The notes beneath the pieces are model-generated. The model was given only the letters and a program-made list of their open reading frames with translations, made no database searches and was not told the DNA's origin. A program made the position numbers and the translations under genes. From NCBI RefSeq assembly GCF_024172085.1, contig NZ_JAMZDZ010000001.1, forward strand, positions 3,162,001 through 3,226,000: a stretch of 64,000 bases of DNA, in the 5' to 3' direction. Shown piece after piece: positions 28,675 through 41,300 of this stretch. The DNA is from Hamadaea flava. GTDB lineage: Bacteria; Actinomycetota; Actinomycetes; Mycobacteriales; Micromonosporaceae. Within the stretch, counting starts at the first letter, position 1, and each line of letters begins with the position of its first letter.

Positions 28675-30015
28675 ATGAACCGGATCGCCACGAACGCCCG
28701 ACAGTCCACTCTCGACGGGGATCTGCGCCGTCGCGTCACCGGCACGGTGCACACGCCCGGCAGTGCGGCGTACGAGGCGCTGAGACGGCCGCTGCGGGCC
28801 GATCTCGACCCACGCCCATCCGTAGTAGTGGAAGCCGCCAACGTCGCCGACATTCGCTCCTCGCTCCTCGCAGCGCGGCAGCATGGCGTACCGCTGGCGG
28901 TCCAGGCGACGGGCCACGGCACGCACGTCGCCGCGGACGACGCCGTGCTGCTCAAGACCACTGGAATGACGTCGGTGCTGGTAGACCCGGCTCGACGGAT
29001 CGCCCGCGTCGGCCCCGGCACGCGCTGGAGCGAGGTGCTCACGGCCGCGGCGCCGTTCGGTCTCGCGCCCCTGTCGGGCAGCTCGCCCACCGTGGGTGTC
29101 ACGGGCTACACGCTGGGCGGCGGAGTGGGCTGGCTCGCGCGCCGCTTCGGTTTCGCCTCCGACAGCGTGGTACGCGCACAGGTGCTGACGGCCGACGGAC
29201 GGCTGCTGACCACCGGACCGGATCAGTACCCGGACCTGTTCTGGGCGCTGCGCGGGGGCGGCGGCGGTTTCGGCATCGTCACCTCGCTGGAGTTCCAGCT
29301 CTACCCAGTCGACCAGGTCACCGCCGGATTCCTTTATGTACCCCTTTCGGGGGAGACGATCGCCTGCTATGAGACCTGGGCCTCGACCCTGCCCGACGAG
29401 CTGAGCACCGCCCTGGTCGTACGCCGCATGCCGGCCACCGACGACGTGCCGGCGGCGCTCCGCGATCGCAGCGTGATCATGCTGAAGGTGCTGCACTCCG
29501 GGGATCCCGCGCAGACCCGGTGCCTCCTGGCGCCGATGCTCGCGGCGGCCGGACCCGTTCTGCACGACGAGCTACGCGTCCTGCCGTACGCCCAAGCCGC
29601 GATGGGCGGCACCGCCGCTCGCCACCTCGACTTCTTCCCGGCCCTGCCGAGCGCGGCGATCGACGAGCTGCTCGCCGTCCACCACGCGACCGGGTCCACC
29701 GTGGAGATCCGCCACTGGGGCGGCGCGATGGCCGACCCCGGCCCGGACGCCGGCCCCGCCGGCCACCGGGAGGCGCCGTTCTCCGTGATCCTCGACACGC
29801 CGCAGCCCGACACCGCCGCCCGGCTGGCCGCGTACGGGATCGGCGGGACGTTCCTCAACTTCCTCGCCGACACCGGGCGTACCGCGACCGCCTTCTCCGC
29901 CGAGAACCTGCGGCGGTTGCGGGACGTGAAGCGGTTCTACGATCCCGAGAACTTCTTCCGCCTCGGCCACACCGTCACCGCCCCGGCGGACCACCCCCTC
30001 CGCCGCGCCGCCTGA
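28675..30015 (+). CDS. FAD-linked oxidoreductase (BBE/PCMH type)
   Basis: A 446-residue flavoenzyme. ATG 28675 follows TAGGAGC. The FAD-binding PCMH domain has PRPSVVVEAANVADI, the segment GVPLAVQATGHGTH with His81 (usual site of covalent FAD) and GVTGYTLGGGVGWLARRFG. The C-terminal berberine-bridge-like segment FYDPENFFRLGHTV closes the protein. The second covalent cysteine seen in bicovalent members appears absent, so FAD is probably held by one bond or none. Substrates are alcohols, sugars or secondary metabolites; none can be assigned. Confidence 0.9.
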   Translation: MNRIATNARQSTLDGDLRRRVTGTVHTPGSAAYEALRRPLRADLDPRPSVVVEAANVADIRSSLLAARQHGVPLAVQATGHGTHVAADDAVLLKTTGMTSVLVDPARRIARVGPGTRWSEVLTAAAPFGLAPLSGSSPTVGVTGYTLGGGVGWLARRFGFASDSVVRAQVLTADGRLLTTGPDQYPDLFWALRGGGGGFGIVTSLEFQLYPVDQVTAGFLYVPLSGETIACYETWASTLPDELSTALVVRRMPATDDVPAALRDRSVIMLKVLHSGDPAQTRCLLAPMLAAAGPVLHDELRVLPYAQAAMGGTAARHLDFFPALPSAAIDELLAVHHATGSTVEIRHWGGAMADPGPDAGPAGHREAPFSVILDTPQPDTAARLAAYGIGGTFLNFLADTGRTATAFSAENLRRLRDVKRFYDPENFFRLGHTVTAPADHPLRRAA

Positions 30016-30038
30016 CTCCGATCACCACGGCAGCACCC

Positions 30039-30092
30039 ATGATCAGCGGAGGTTTCGCGGTGCCATAACCCCACGAGACTTCCGCTGATCAT
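30039..30092. repeat. Palindromic repeat family R3, copy A
   Basis: ATGATCAGCGGA (30039-30050) and TCCGCTGATCAT (30081-30092) are perfect inverted arms, with TTTCGCGG and CCCCACGA inside. The second copy is at 61415-61467. It lies just downstream of the FAD oxidoreductase and just upstream of the alaS leader promoter. Confidence 0.85.
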
Positions 30093-30121
30093 GCGGCCCC
30101 ACGTGCGCTAGACTGTTCGAC

Positions 30122-30187
30122 ATGTACGCGGTGGAGCAGCGAGCTAGCTGCGCCGAGCGGGAGTCCGGGGACCTCGTCCTCGCCTGA
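30122..30187 (+). CDS. Putative leaderless leader peptide of the alaS gene
   Basis: A 21-codon open frame starting MYAVEQRASC and ending GDLVLA, followed by TGA. Four of its 21 codons are alanine, including the last sense codon. A TAGACT box at 30109-30114 would place the transcription start at or next to the ATG, so the message would be leaderless. The frame ends about 140 bases before the alaS start, and the gap is rich in hairpins. This layout fits ribosome-mediated attenuation by alanine-tRNA charging. The evidence is layout and codons only. Confidence 0.45.
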   Translation: MYAVEQRASCAERESGDLVLA

Positions 30188-30198
30188 TCTTCCGGCCC

Positions 30199-30330
30199 GG
30201 CTCGGCGAGTCCTGCCTGTCTTCCTTATCCACCGCATCGCGCCGCAGACGGCTGTCTCTTCAGCAGCGGCGAGGAGCCCCGTCAGGGCTTCTGTGAGCGC
30301 ATCGCGGCCTGTCCCAGAAGAGGCCGAGCC
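30199..30330 (+). promoter_or_regulatory. Structured leader before alaS, possible attenuator
   Basis: GGCTCGGC at 30199-30206, just after the leader stop, is perfectly complementary to GCCGAGCC at 30323-30330, the eight bases before the alaS ATG. A competing hairpin GGCCT/AGGCC (30306-30310 with 30321-30325) also covers the ribosome site. A longer stem at 30240-30271 (CGCCGC/GCGGCG with inner GCTG/CAGC) and a small one at 30275-30289 lie between. No T-box consensus was found. Confidence 0.45.
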
Positions 30331-32955
<2,625 letters not shown>

Positions 32956-32961
32956 TCGGGC

Positions 32962-33162
32962 ATGACCGGATATGGGCGTGATTACCAGCCGCGCAGCGGC
33001 GACGGATCAATCGCCGCCGAGGACGACTCCTTGCTACGGGAGCCGCACGACGACGTGATCGACGATCCCGACGTCGAGCAGCTCCCCGGCTACAACCCGA
33101 ATCCGGAGACCCTGGAGGGGGACCTTCCGGACGAGGACCAGGACGTGGACGACATCGAGTGA
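32962..33162 (+). CDS. Small acidic protein of unknown function
   Basis: A 66-residue frame beginning MTGYGRDYQPRSGDG, six bases after the alaS stop. Nearly a third of residues are Asp or Glu (for example DVIDDPDVEQ and DEDQDVDDIE), with few hydrophobics, so it is probably unstructured. Codon use is typical of the window. It has a weak ribosome site and is probably co-transcribed with alaS. No family was recognised. Confidence 0.6.
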   Translation: MTGYGRDYQPRSGDGSIAAEDDSLLREPHDDVIDDPDVEQLPGYNPNPETLEGDLPDEDQDVDDIE

Positions 33163-33187
33163 TCAATCGAGAGAATCGATCGAGCGA

Positions 33188-34144
33188 TCAGCGGAGCGCG
33201 GGCAGCAGCTCGCGCTCCGCCATCTCGAGGAAGGCGCCCTGGCTGTCGGCGCCGATCTGCACCACGGCGACGTGCGTGAAGCCCGCGTCGAAGTACTTGC
33301 GCACCGCCTCGGCGTGCTTGCCGACGTCGGGACCGCAGGTGATCTCCTGAGCGACGTGGTCGACGGTCGCCGACTTGGTGGCCGACGCGAACGAGCGAGG
33401 TCCGGGCAGTTCGGCGTTGACCGGCCAGCCGAGGCCGGACCACCGGAACTGGTCGTACGCGATCTTCCGACACGCGTCCTCATCCGGCCCCCAGCAGATC
33501 GGGACCTGGCCGTACTTCGGCTTGCCGGGCCCGGCCGCGGTGTCGAAGGCGGTCACCAGCTCGGGCCTCGGCTCGGTGGCGACCAGGACGTCGGCGTACC
33601 GGGCGGCGAGGTCGATCGAGTCCGGCCCGGAGACCGCGACGCCGATCGGCACCGGCAGCTCGGGCACATCCCACAACTGCGCCTCGGGAACCTCGAAATA
33701 GTTCCCCGAATAATGCAGTACGCCGCCCGACAGCAACGCGTGGATGATCTCCAGCGCCTCCTCGAACATGGCGTGCCGTTCGATGACGTGCGGCCAGGCG
33801 CCCACGACGTGCTCGTTGAGGTTCTCCCCCGCGCCCAGCCCCAGAATGAAACGCCCCTGCGACAGCAGCGAGACCGTCGCGGCCTTCTGTGCCACCACCG
33901 CCGGGTGATAGCGCCGGATCGGGCAGGTCACATAGGACATCAGCCCCATCCGGTCGGTGGCGTACGCGGCCGCCCCCAGAACCGCCCAGGCGTACGGGGA
34001 ATGCCCCTGTTCGGACAACCAGGGGTAGTAGTGGTCGGAGCAGACGGCGTAGTCGAAACCGGCCCGCTCGGCGGCCACCGCGTCGTCGACGAGTTGGCGG
34101 GGCGGGCTCTGCTCGCCCATCAAGGTGTATCCGATCTCCGGCAT
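33188..34144 (-). CDS. F420-dependent LLM-class oxidoreductase (TIGR03557-like)
   Basis: A 318-residue TIM-barrel protein of the luciferase-like superfamily. MPEIGYTLMGEQSPPRQLVD, VCSDHYYPWLSEQGHSPYAW, SQGRFILGLGAGENLNEHV and TCGPDVGKHAEAVRKYFDAG match the F420-dependent glucose-6-phosphate-dehydrogenase-like group. Such enzymes use the deazaflavin F420 found in actinobacteria. The substrate is not known and probably not glucose-6-phosphate. It lies 35 bp downstream of the alcohol dehydrogenase gene on the same strand, so the two may form one transcript. Confidence 0.9.
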   Translation of the reverse strand: MPEIGYTLMGEQSPPRQLVDDAVAAERAGFDYAVCSDHYYPWLSEQGHSPYAWAVLGAAAYATDRMGLMSYVTCPIRRYHPAVVAQKAATVSLLSQGRFILGLGAGENLNEHVVGAWPHVIERHAMFEEALEIIHALLSGGVLHYSGNYFEVPEAQLWDVPELPVPIGVAVSGPDSIDLAARYADVLVATEPRPELVTAFDTAAGPGKPKYGQVPICWGPDEDACRKIAYDQFRWSGLGWPVNAELPGPRSFASATKSATVDHVAQEITCGPDVGKHAEAVRKYFDAGFTHVAVVQIGADSQGAFLEMAERELLPALR

Positions 34145-34178
34145 GACCGGCTGTTACCCCGCTCCCGGCCGGTCACGC

Positions 34179-35180
34179 TCAGGGCCGGAGGATCAACCGG
34201 ATCGGATTGCCCTCCTTCTTCTGCAGGCGCTCCACGGCCTGCTCCGCCTGCGCGAGCGGCAGGACGTCGCTGATCGACCGCGCGAAGTCGATCCGGTGCA
34301 GCCGGACCAGGTCGACCAGTTGGCGTACGTGCTCGTCGGTGGAGCCGTAGTGGCCGAGGATCTGCTGCCCGAGATAGCTGAACCGGGTGCCGTCGCTGAT
34401 CGTCAGCGGCTTGTCGGTCAGCCCGACGAGGGTCAGCCGGCCGTCCTTGCCGAGAAACTTGGCGGCCTGCTCGCGTACCGGCGGCACGCCCGCGAAGTCG
34501 AACGCGCGGGCGAGTCCCGCCCCGCCGGTGGCCGTCCCGACCTGCATACGAAGATCAGGATCGCCCGGGTCGAGAGCGAGGTCCGCCCCGAACTCGACGG
34601 CTCGTTCCCGGGCCGGGGCGAGCGGATCGAAGGCGATGATCGGGGCCGCGCCGATCAGCCGCAGCAACTGGACGGCGTGCGCACCCAGGCCGCCGACACC
34701 CCACACGCCGACCGGAACCGCCGGCGGCGTCTGCGCGGTCGTGGTGATCGCCGCCCAAGGGGTCGACACGGCGTCCGGAATGATGGATGCCTGCTCGAAC
34801 GAGAGGTCGTCGGGGATCGCGACCAGCGTGGACTCGGTCGCCAGGGCGTACTCGGCCCAGCCGCCGTCGTAGTCGACGCCACGCGTCCAGACCTGGCCGC
34901 CGCGCTCCTCCCCCGCCTGGAGCAACACGCGCTGCCCGGGTTGCCAGGCGGTCACGCCCGGGCCGGGTTCGGCGACCACCCCGGCGACCTCGTGGCCCAG
35001 CGTGACGACCCCGCCGGGCAGGTAGAGCGGCGTCAGGCTGCCCTCGATGAGGTGCACGTCGGACAGGCACACGCCGGCCGCCTGGACCTTGACCAGCACC
35101 TCGCCCGGTCCCGGTTTCGGCGTCGGCACATCCTCCACCGTGAACTTGCGCGACTTCACGTCCAGCCGTCCGGCCAGCAT
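34179..35180 (-). CDS. Zinc-type alcohol dehydrogenase (MDR family)
   Basis: A 333-residue medium-chain dehydrogenase. AAGVCLSDVHLIEG gives the catalytic-zinc Cys and GHEVAGVVAEPG the GHE zinc ligand. GVWGVGGLGAHAVQLLRLIG is the NAD(P) Rossmann loop. The four-cysteine structural zinc loop is absent, as in several bacterial subgroups. It oxidises an alcohol or reduces an aldehyde. The upstream side carries the hairpin that ends the RHS gene, so it should have its own promoter in the 85 bp between. Confidence 0.9.
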   Translation of the reverse strand: MLAGRLDVKSRKFTVEDVPTPKPGPGEVLVKVQAAGVCLSDVHLIEGSLTPLYLPGGVVTLGHEVAGVVAEPGPGVTAWQPGQRVLLQAGEERGGQVWTRGVDYDGGWAEYALATESTLVAIPDDLSFEQASIIPDAVSTPWAAITTTAQTPPAVPVGVWGVGGLGAHAVQLLRLIGAAPIIAFDPLAPARERAVEFGADLALDPGDPDLRMQVGTATGGAGLARAFDFAGVPPVREQAAKFLGKDGRLTLVGLTDKPLTISDGTRFSYLGQQILGHYGSTDEHVRQLVDLVRLHRIDFARSISDVLPLAQAEQAVERLQKKEGNPIRLILRP

Positions 35181-35265
35181 CGCCCCACCCCGCCTCGGTT
35201 CGTCGGACCTACCGCCAGCCTAGGCACAATCGGCGGCAGCCTTGGCCCGATCGGCGGGTCAGCTT

Positions 35266-35295
35266 CCCCGCAGGCGGCTCGCGCCGCCTGCGGGG
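35266..35295 (-). terminator. Terminator hairpin after the RHS gene
   Basis: CCCCGCAGGCGG (35266-35277) and CCGCCTGCGGGG (35284-35295) form a perfect 12-bp stem with a 6-base loop, 9 bp past the RHS stop. With it, only about 85 bp remain before the next gene, leaving no room for an immunity gene. Confidence 0.75.
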
Positions 35296-35303
35296 TGCGC
35301 CGG

Positions 35304-38300
35304 TCACTGGCCGAAGACTCGCCAGACCTCCCAGAGTTTCATGATCACCTTGCCGGGTTTCGAGTTCACGAAGCGGCCGGTGCCCCGCTGGTTGGGCGGC
35401 GTCTGCGACTTGTTCGGCTGCCAGGGCTTCTCGCTGTCCTCGAAGATCTCGTAGGGATCCTTGGCCTCCTCGGTGTAGCTGTGCGTCTCCGTCGCCCGGT
35501 CCGAGCCCAGCGCGCCCTCGATCCGGCCGCGGGCACCCTCGTCACCGGAGTCGGCGGCCCGCAGGTCCCGCGTGGAGATCCGCCCGTTGTACGCCGGCGG
35601 ACCACCCGGCCGCTGCACGAGACAGGTGCACTCGGAGGCGTGCGCGCCCGGCAGCGGGCTGGACCCGTGAACCGGGCAGCTGCTCACGTTGTGCACCAGC
35701 ACCGGCAGCCCGCCGGCGAGCACGTAGTACGTGTGGACGTCGGCGACGGTGAGGTCGCGCATGTCGGCCGACCCGGTCCACGTCTCGACCGCGACGACGA
35801 CCTGGACGGTACGCCCGGCGGTGTCCCGCAGCCGCGTACCGATCTTGAGGTCGGCGGCGTCCACCCAGGCGTGCTCGGCGACGCTCCAGAACGGGTGGTG
35901 CTGTGTCGTGTGCAGTGTGGACAGTGCACCGGTACGCACGTCCTGCAACGTGACGTCGGCGAGATCGGAGTCGGTGTTGCGGTGCAGCCGCGTCACCTCG
36001 CGAGCCACCGTCTTGCCGGTCGCGGGATCCGTGGCGAGCACCTTGTCGCCGACCTTGACATCCTTGATCGCCTTCGTGCTGCCGTCGGCCATGACGACCT
36101 GGGTACCCGGCTGGAAGCTGTGGCAGCTGCTGCCGCCGCGCCCGCCGGCCGCACCGGTCACCGCGCCGATGCCACCGGAGATGGCCACGCCGGTCCAGTC
36201 CACCCGGCCCGTCGTGGCGAGCTGCGTCGCCGTGTCGCTGACCGCGCCGCCGGCGAAGCCCGCCAGCATGCGGCCGCCGACCCGGGCGCCGAACCCACCG
36301 AGCGCACTGGCCATGCGCCCGGCGACCAGGCCGCCCACGCCACCGGTGACGACGCCGAGTCCACCTTGGATCGCGCCTTGACCCAACGATCCCAGCGCGT
36401 CCGAGAAGCTGTGGATGTTGCCGGTCGCCGCGTCCTTCCCGAGGTTGATCAAGGCCGCGGCACCGATCGCGCAGGCGGCCGCACCGGCGCCGGCCGTGAC
36501 GGCGGTACAGGCGAGCCCGGCCGCCACTCCGGCGACGATCGCGCCTACCTGGATGAGCGTGTCCTTATGCTCCTTCACCCACTTCGCGGTGGCGTGATAG
36601 GCGTCCTTGACCGTGTTGGCGACCTTCTTGACGGTCTTCGCGACCTTGTGGACGATCCGCTGCCCGGCCTGCTTGATCCGGTGATAGGTGTTCTTCACCT
36701 TGCTCTTGATGTGGTTGTAGGTCTTCGCCACCCAGTGTTTCGCCCGGTGGTAGGTGTGCTTGACCCAGTTCACCGCCTTCTTGTACTTGTGCTTGACGTA
36801 ATGCACGGCACGGTGCACCACATGGCGGATCGCGCGCGTCACCCGGTGAACGGCCTTGCGGACCGCCTTCTTCACATGGTGGACGACCTTCTTGACCGCC
36901 TTGGTCGTCGCGTGCCAGGTCGAGCGCGCGTACGAGGAGGCGTAGCGCCAGGCCGACGAGTGGGTGACCTTGTGGGCGACCTTCTTGACGGCCTTCTTCA
37001 CGGCCTTGATCGGGTTCCAGCCCCAGTGCCCGGTCGAGTCGATCGTCTGGAGCGGGTTGCCGTCGCCGTACTGGTAGTGGTTTGCGTCGATGGAGTCCGG
37101 GACCGGGTCGTTGTCGACGGTGTCCCGGTTGTCGAACTGCCCGGTCGCCGGGTTGTACCAGCGAGCGTGCATGTTCACGCGATTCGTCGCGCTGTCGGTC
37201 CACTCCGACTGATAGCCGAGGTTGCCGACCTTGCCCGCGGTCGCGGTGACCGTGCCGAACGGGTCGTAGGTCGCCGAGCCGCTCACCGTCGTCCCGGTCG
37301 AGGTGAACTGCGCGACAAGGTCGGTGTGCAGGTCGGCCCAGGCGAAGACGCCCGTGCCGCTGGTGGGCTTGACCCCGACCAGTTCGTCGTCGGGACCGCG
37401 GCTGTAGGTCGCGGCGCCGTCCCCGGCCACGTCGTTGTCCTGGCCTGAATAGGCCAGCGTCGTGGACCCGGCGGTCAGCACTCGGCCCAGGCTGTCGTAC
37501 GCGTAGGTCTGCGTACCGATCTTCGTCTGCTGCCCGAAGGCGTCGCTGGCGAACGTCTGGGTGGTCGACCCGGTCGCCGTCGAGGCCAGGGTGCCCCGGG
37601 CGGTGTAGGTGTAGGTCGTGGACCCGTCTCCCACGAGCTGGTCACGCTCGTCGTACACCATGATCTTCGCGCCGATCTGCGTCCGGTTCCCGGTCGCGTC
37701 GTACGCGAAGGCGGTGGTCGCCGTGCCGTTGTTCCACGAGGTGAGCCGGCCGGCCCAGTCGTAGGTGTAGGTGTTCGCCGACGATCCGGCGAACCCGGTC
37801 GTCGTCTTCGTCGTCTCCCGGCCGTCCAAGTCGTACACATAGGTGATGCCGGCGACGGTGGCTCCGGCCGAGGTCTTCAGCGTGTCCGAGTTCAGCCGGC
37901 TGGCGCTGTCGTAGCCGAGGTTGCGGCTGTCGCCGGAGGCGTACGTCATCTTCGTCAGGCGCGAGAGCCCGTCATAGGTGTACGCGACCGTCTGCCCGGT
38001 CGAGGCGTCCGTGACGCCCGACAGCCGGTCCACGGTGTCGTAGGAGTAGGTGCTGGTTCCGGCGGCGTCGGTGCGGCCCGACATCAGGCCGTCGCCGTTG
38101 TAGGTGAAGCTGGACGCGCCCGACGGCCCGGTCGCCGAGGTCAGCAGGCCCCGGTCGTTGTAGGTGAAGGTGTCGCTCCCGGTGCCGGCCTTCATCGAGG
38201 TGAGTTGACCGGCCAGGTCGTAGCCGAAGGTGCGGTCGACCGTGGCGGCGTCGGCCCCGGTGCCGGTCTGAGTGGTGAGGTTGCCGGCGACGTCGTATCC

Positions 38301-41300
38301 GTTGGTCACGACCACACCGCCCGGCTGCTGCTGGCGGGCCGGCCGGCCGGCGGCGTCGTAGACGACGGTCCAGGTGCGGTCGTTGGGGTTCGTCGTGGTG
38401 GCCGGTTCGATCTGGGACTCCAGCAACCCCCACGCGTTGTAGGTCGACAGGTGCCGGTTGCCGCGCCCGTCGGTGTACCGGGTCCGGTGACCTTGCAGGT
38501 CGTAGCCGAACGAGGTGGTGATGGACGTGGTGGCCGACGTCGGTTCGGTCTGCCCGGTCACCATCCCGGTCGCGTCATAAGTGAACGTCGTCGCATGACC
38601 GAGCGCGTCGATCATCGCGAGCTGGTTGCCGTTGCCGTCGAACGTCCCCGAGATCTTCGAGATCAGCGCTCCGGTGCTGTCGTACGCCTTGCCCGCGATC
38701 ATGTTGCCGGGCTCGTCGTAGACGGATGTCCGCTTCGACCCGTCCGGGGCCGTCACGGCCACCTGCCGGCCGAGGTAGTCGTACCGGTACTGGGTGGCGT
38801 TCCCCGCGGCGTCCGTCCGCGCCGTCGCGTCGCCGACCGCGTTCGTCGTGTAGGTCACGTACGACCCGGACGGCTGCGTCACCTTCTGCACGAACCCGGC
38901 GCTGGTGTACGCGTACGAGGTGGTGAACGTGCTGGAGGTCGACCGTTCGAAGGTGGACTGAGTGACCTCACGCCCGAGGTAGTCGTAGGTGGACTCCGCG
39001 TACGCGCCCAGGGCGTTGGTGGTCCGCAGCAGCTCGTCGTTGAGGTCGTAGACGTAGGTGGTGGCCGCCCCGCCGGGCTCGGTCACCTTGGCCAGCCGCC
39101 CGAGTTGGTCGTAGCGATAGCTGGTGACCTTGCCGAGGGCGTCGGTCATGCTCGTGACGTTGCCGTCGCCGTCGAACGTCTTGGACACGGTGGCGGTGAT
39201 CTTCGTGCCGCCGGGTGGGGTGTAGTCCGGGAGGCGGGTGGTGACCGGTCGGCCGGAGGCGTCGCGGGTGACGACGGTGGTGTTGCCGTCGGGGTCGCGG
39301 AGTTCGACCTCGTCGCCGAAGGTGTCGAAGCCGGTGGTGGTGACCGGTCGCGAGGAGACGGGGGTGCCGCCGTTGGACTCGGCGTTGACCGGGGCGCTGG
39401 TGGTGACGACGAGGTTGTCGGACTCGTCGTACTCGTAGTACTCCGTGTTACCCAGCGGATCGGTCTCGGACAACTTCAGCCCACGCTGGTCGTAGGTGTA
39501 CGTCGTCGTGTTGTACGCGTCGCCGAGCGGCCGACCGGCCTGGCCGTTGCCGTAGAGGCTGGACACATCGGCAGCGCTCAGCGCTCGCTGATACACCTGC
39601 ACGTTGCCGATCGAGCCGTTGAACGGCGCCTCCTGTACCCCGTTGTACTTGGAGCGGCCGATCACGAACGCGCCGGTCGACGCGATCGGCGTCGTGTCGG
39701 TCGCCGTTCCTTGCGCGGTTCCGTTGGCGTACAACGTCATCTGGCCGTTCGCGGCGTTGTAGACGCCGACGAGATGCGTCCACGTGTTCAGCGTCGGAGC
39801 CGCCGTGGACTGCGCCATCGCCGAGGTGGGCGAGGTGGTGTCGGTCAGGTTCCGGGTGAACGACCAGCGGTTCGGGCCCTTGAGGTACTGGAGGTTGAAC
39901 CCGGAGTTCACCGAGGCGTCCTGCGACACCGCGGTCTGCCCGGCGGTGTTGACCGCCAGCTTCACCCAGGCCGAGACACTGAAGCTCTGCGTGGTGTTCA
40001 GGACGGGTCCGGTGGTCGTCGCCCAACCCGTGGTGCCGTTGAAGACGCCCGCGCCGCCGGACCAGGTCACGCCGCTCGTGGCGGTGGCGGTGTTGTCGCC
40101 GCCGGAGTTGTCGACGACCTCGGTGCCGCTGGCCGGGTTCAACCGCCACCAACCATCCGGCTTACCGGCGCCGAGCGTACGCGCCCAGTCCGACGTGATC
40201 CGTCCGGCGGAGTCGTAGGTGCTGCCCACCGCCGAGGTGTAACCGGAGTTGTCGGAGAAGTACTTCGCCGTGACCAGATCATCGTTGTTGTAGGTGTAGC
40301 TGGTCTTACGCGCAACGCCGTTGGGGTCGAGGGTCTCGCCAGTCACCCGGCCGACCGCGTCCACTGTGTACCGAGTGTCGGTGACGTTGTTGTTGCTCAA
40401 TTCGCGGATCACGTTGCCGGCCGCGTCGTACTCGTTCTGCTCGGCCACATAGGTCTGGCTGCCGTCGGCGTTCTTCTTGATCACCGCGACTTCGAGATTG
40501 TTGTCGGTGTAGGTGAACGCCGTCACGAACCCCATCGCGTCGGTGATCGTGGCCAGCCGGCCCGCCGGGTCGTACGCCCGCGACTCGGTCACCAGATCCC
40601 GCGCGGTGATCGGATTGTTCGGATCGCCCGTATAGCCGATCAACGTGGTGGTCAGCAGATGCCCGTTCGCGTCGTACGCGTACCGGGTCTCCGATCCGGT
40701 CTCGTCGACCTCCCTGGTCAGATTCCCGTACTGGTCATAGCCGAACGAGGTGAGATCGCCGTCGGAGTCGGTCGCCGTCGCGACGTGCCCGAGGGAGTCA
40801 TAGGTGTTCTTCAGGGTCCGCGCCGCATCTCCACCGGTCGCGTCGCTGACCGTCTGCTGCGTGATCTGCCCATCGAAGTTGTAGACCGTCGTCGTCACCG
40901 GCGTATGCACCGCGCCGGTCACCCGGTTCGTCGTCGCCGGATCGGTCTGCTGAGCGATCCGGCCCAACTTGTCGTACACGACCTTCGTCACGAGTCCGGC
41001 CGGATAGCCGTCCGACACCTCGGTCTTGGTGACGACCCGGCCCAATCCGTCATATCCCAGCTTCGTGATCAACCCGGCCGGGTCGGTCACCTGTGCCACG
41101 TCGCCGTTGGCGAAGTACGTCGTGGTCTGGATTTGGCCGCCCGGTGAGGTGACCCGCCACGGCAGCCCGGCTGGGGCGAACCCGCCGTTCGCCGCCGCGA
41201 TCGTCGTCCCGTCGGTGTACTGCGTGGACGCCACCCGGCCCAGCGGATCGGTGGTCTTGATCTTGTTGCCCAGCGCGTCGTACTCGAACTTCGTCAAATA

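Noticed and set aside
30121-30330. T-box riboswitch or tRNA-like element before alaS
   Set aside because: The T-box consensus (AGGGTGGNACCGCG) and tRNA arm signatures are missing. A leader-peptide attenuator fits better.
34125-37448. Long + strand open frames opposite the alcohol dehydrogenase and RHS genes (also 38205-41147 and 42441-45998)
   Set aside because: Arg/His-rich shadow translations with no recognisable domain, opposite genes with clear motifs.
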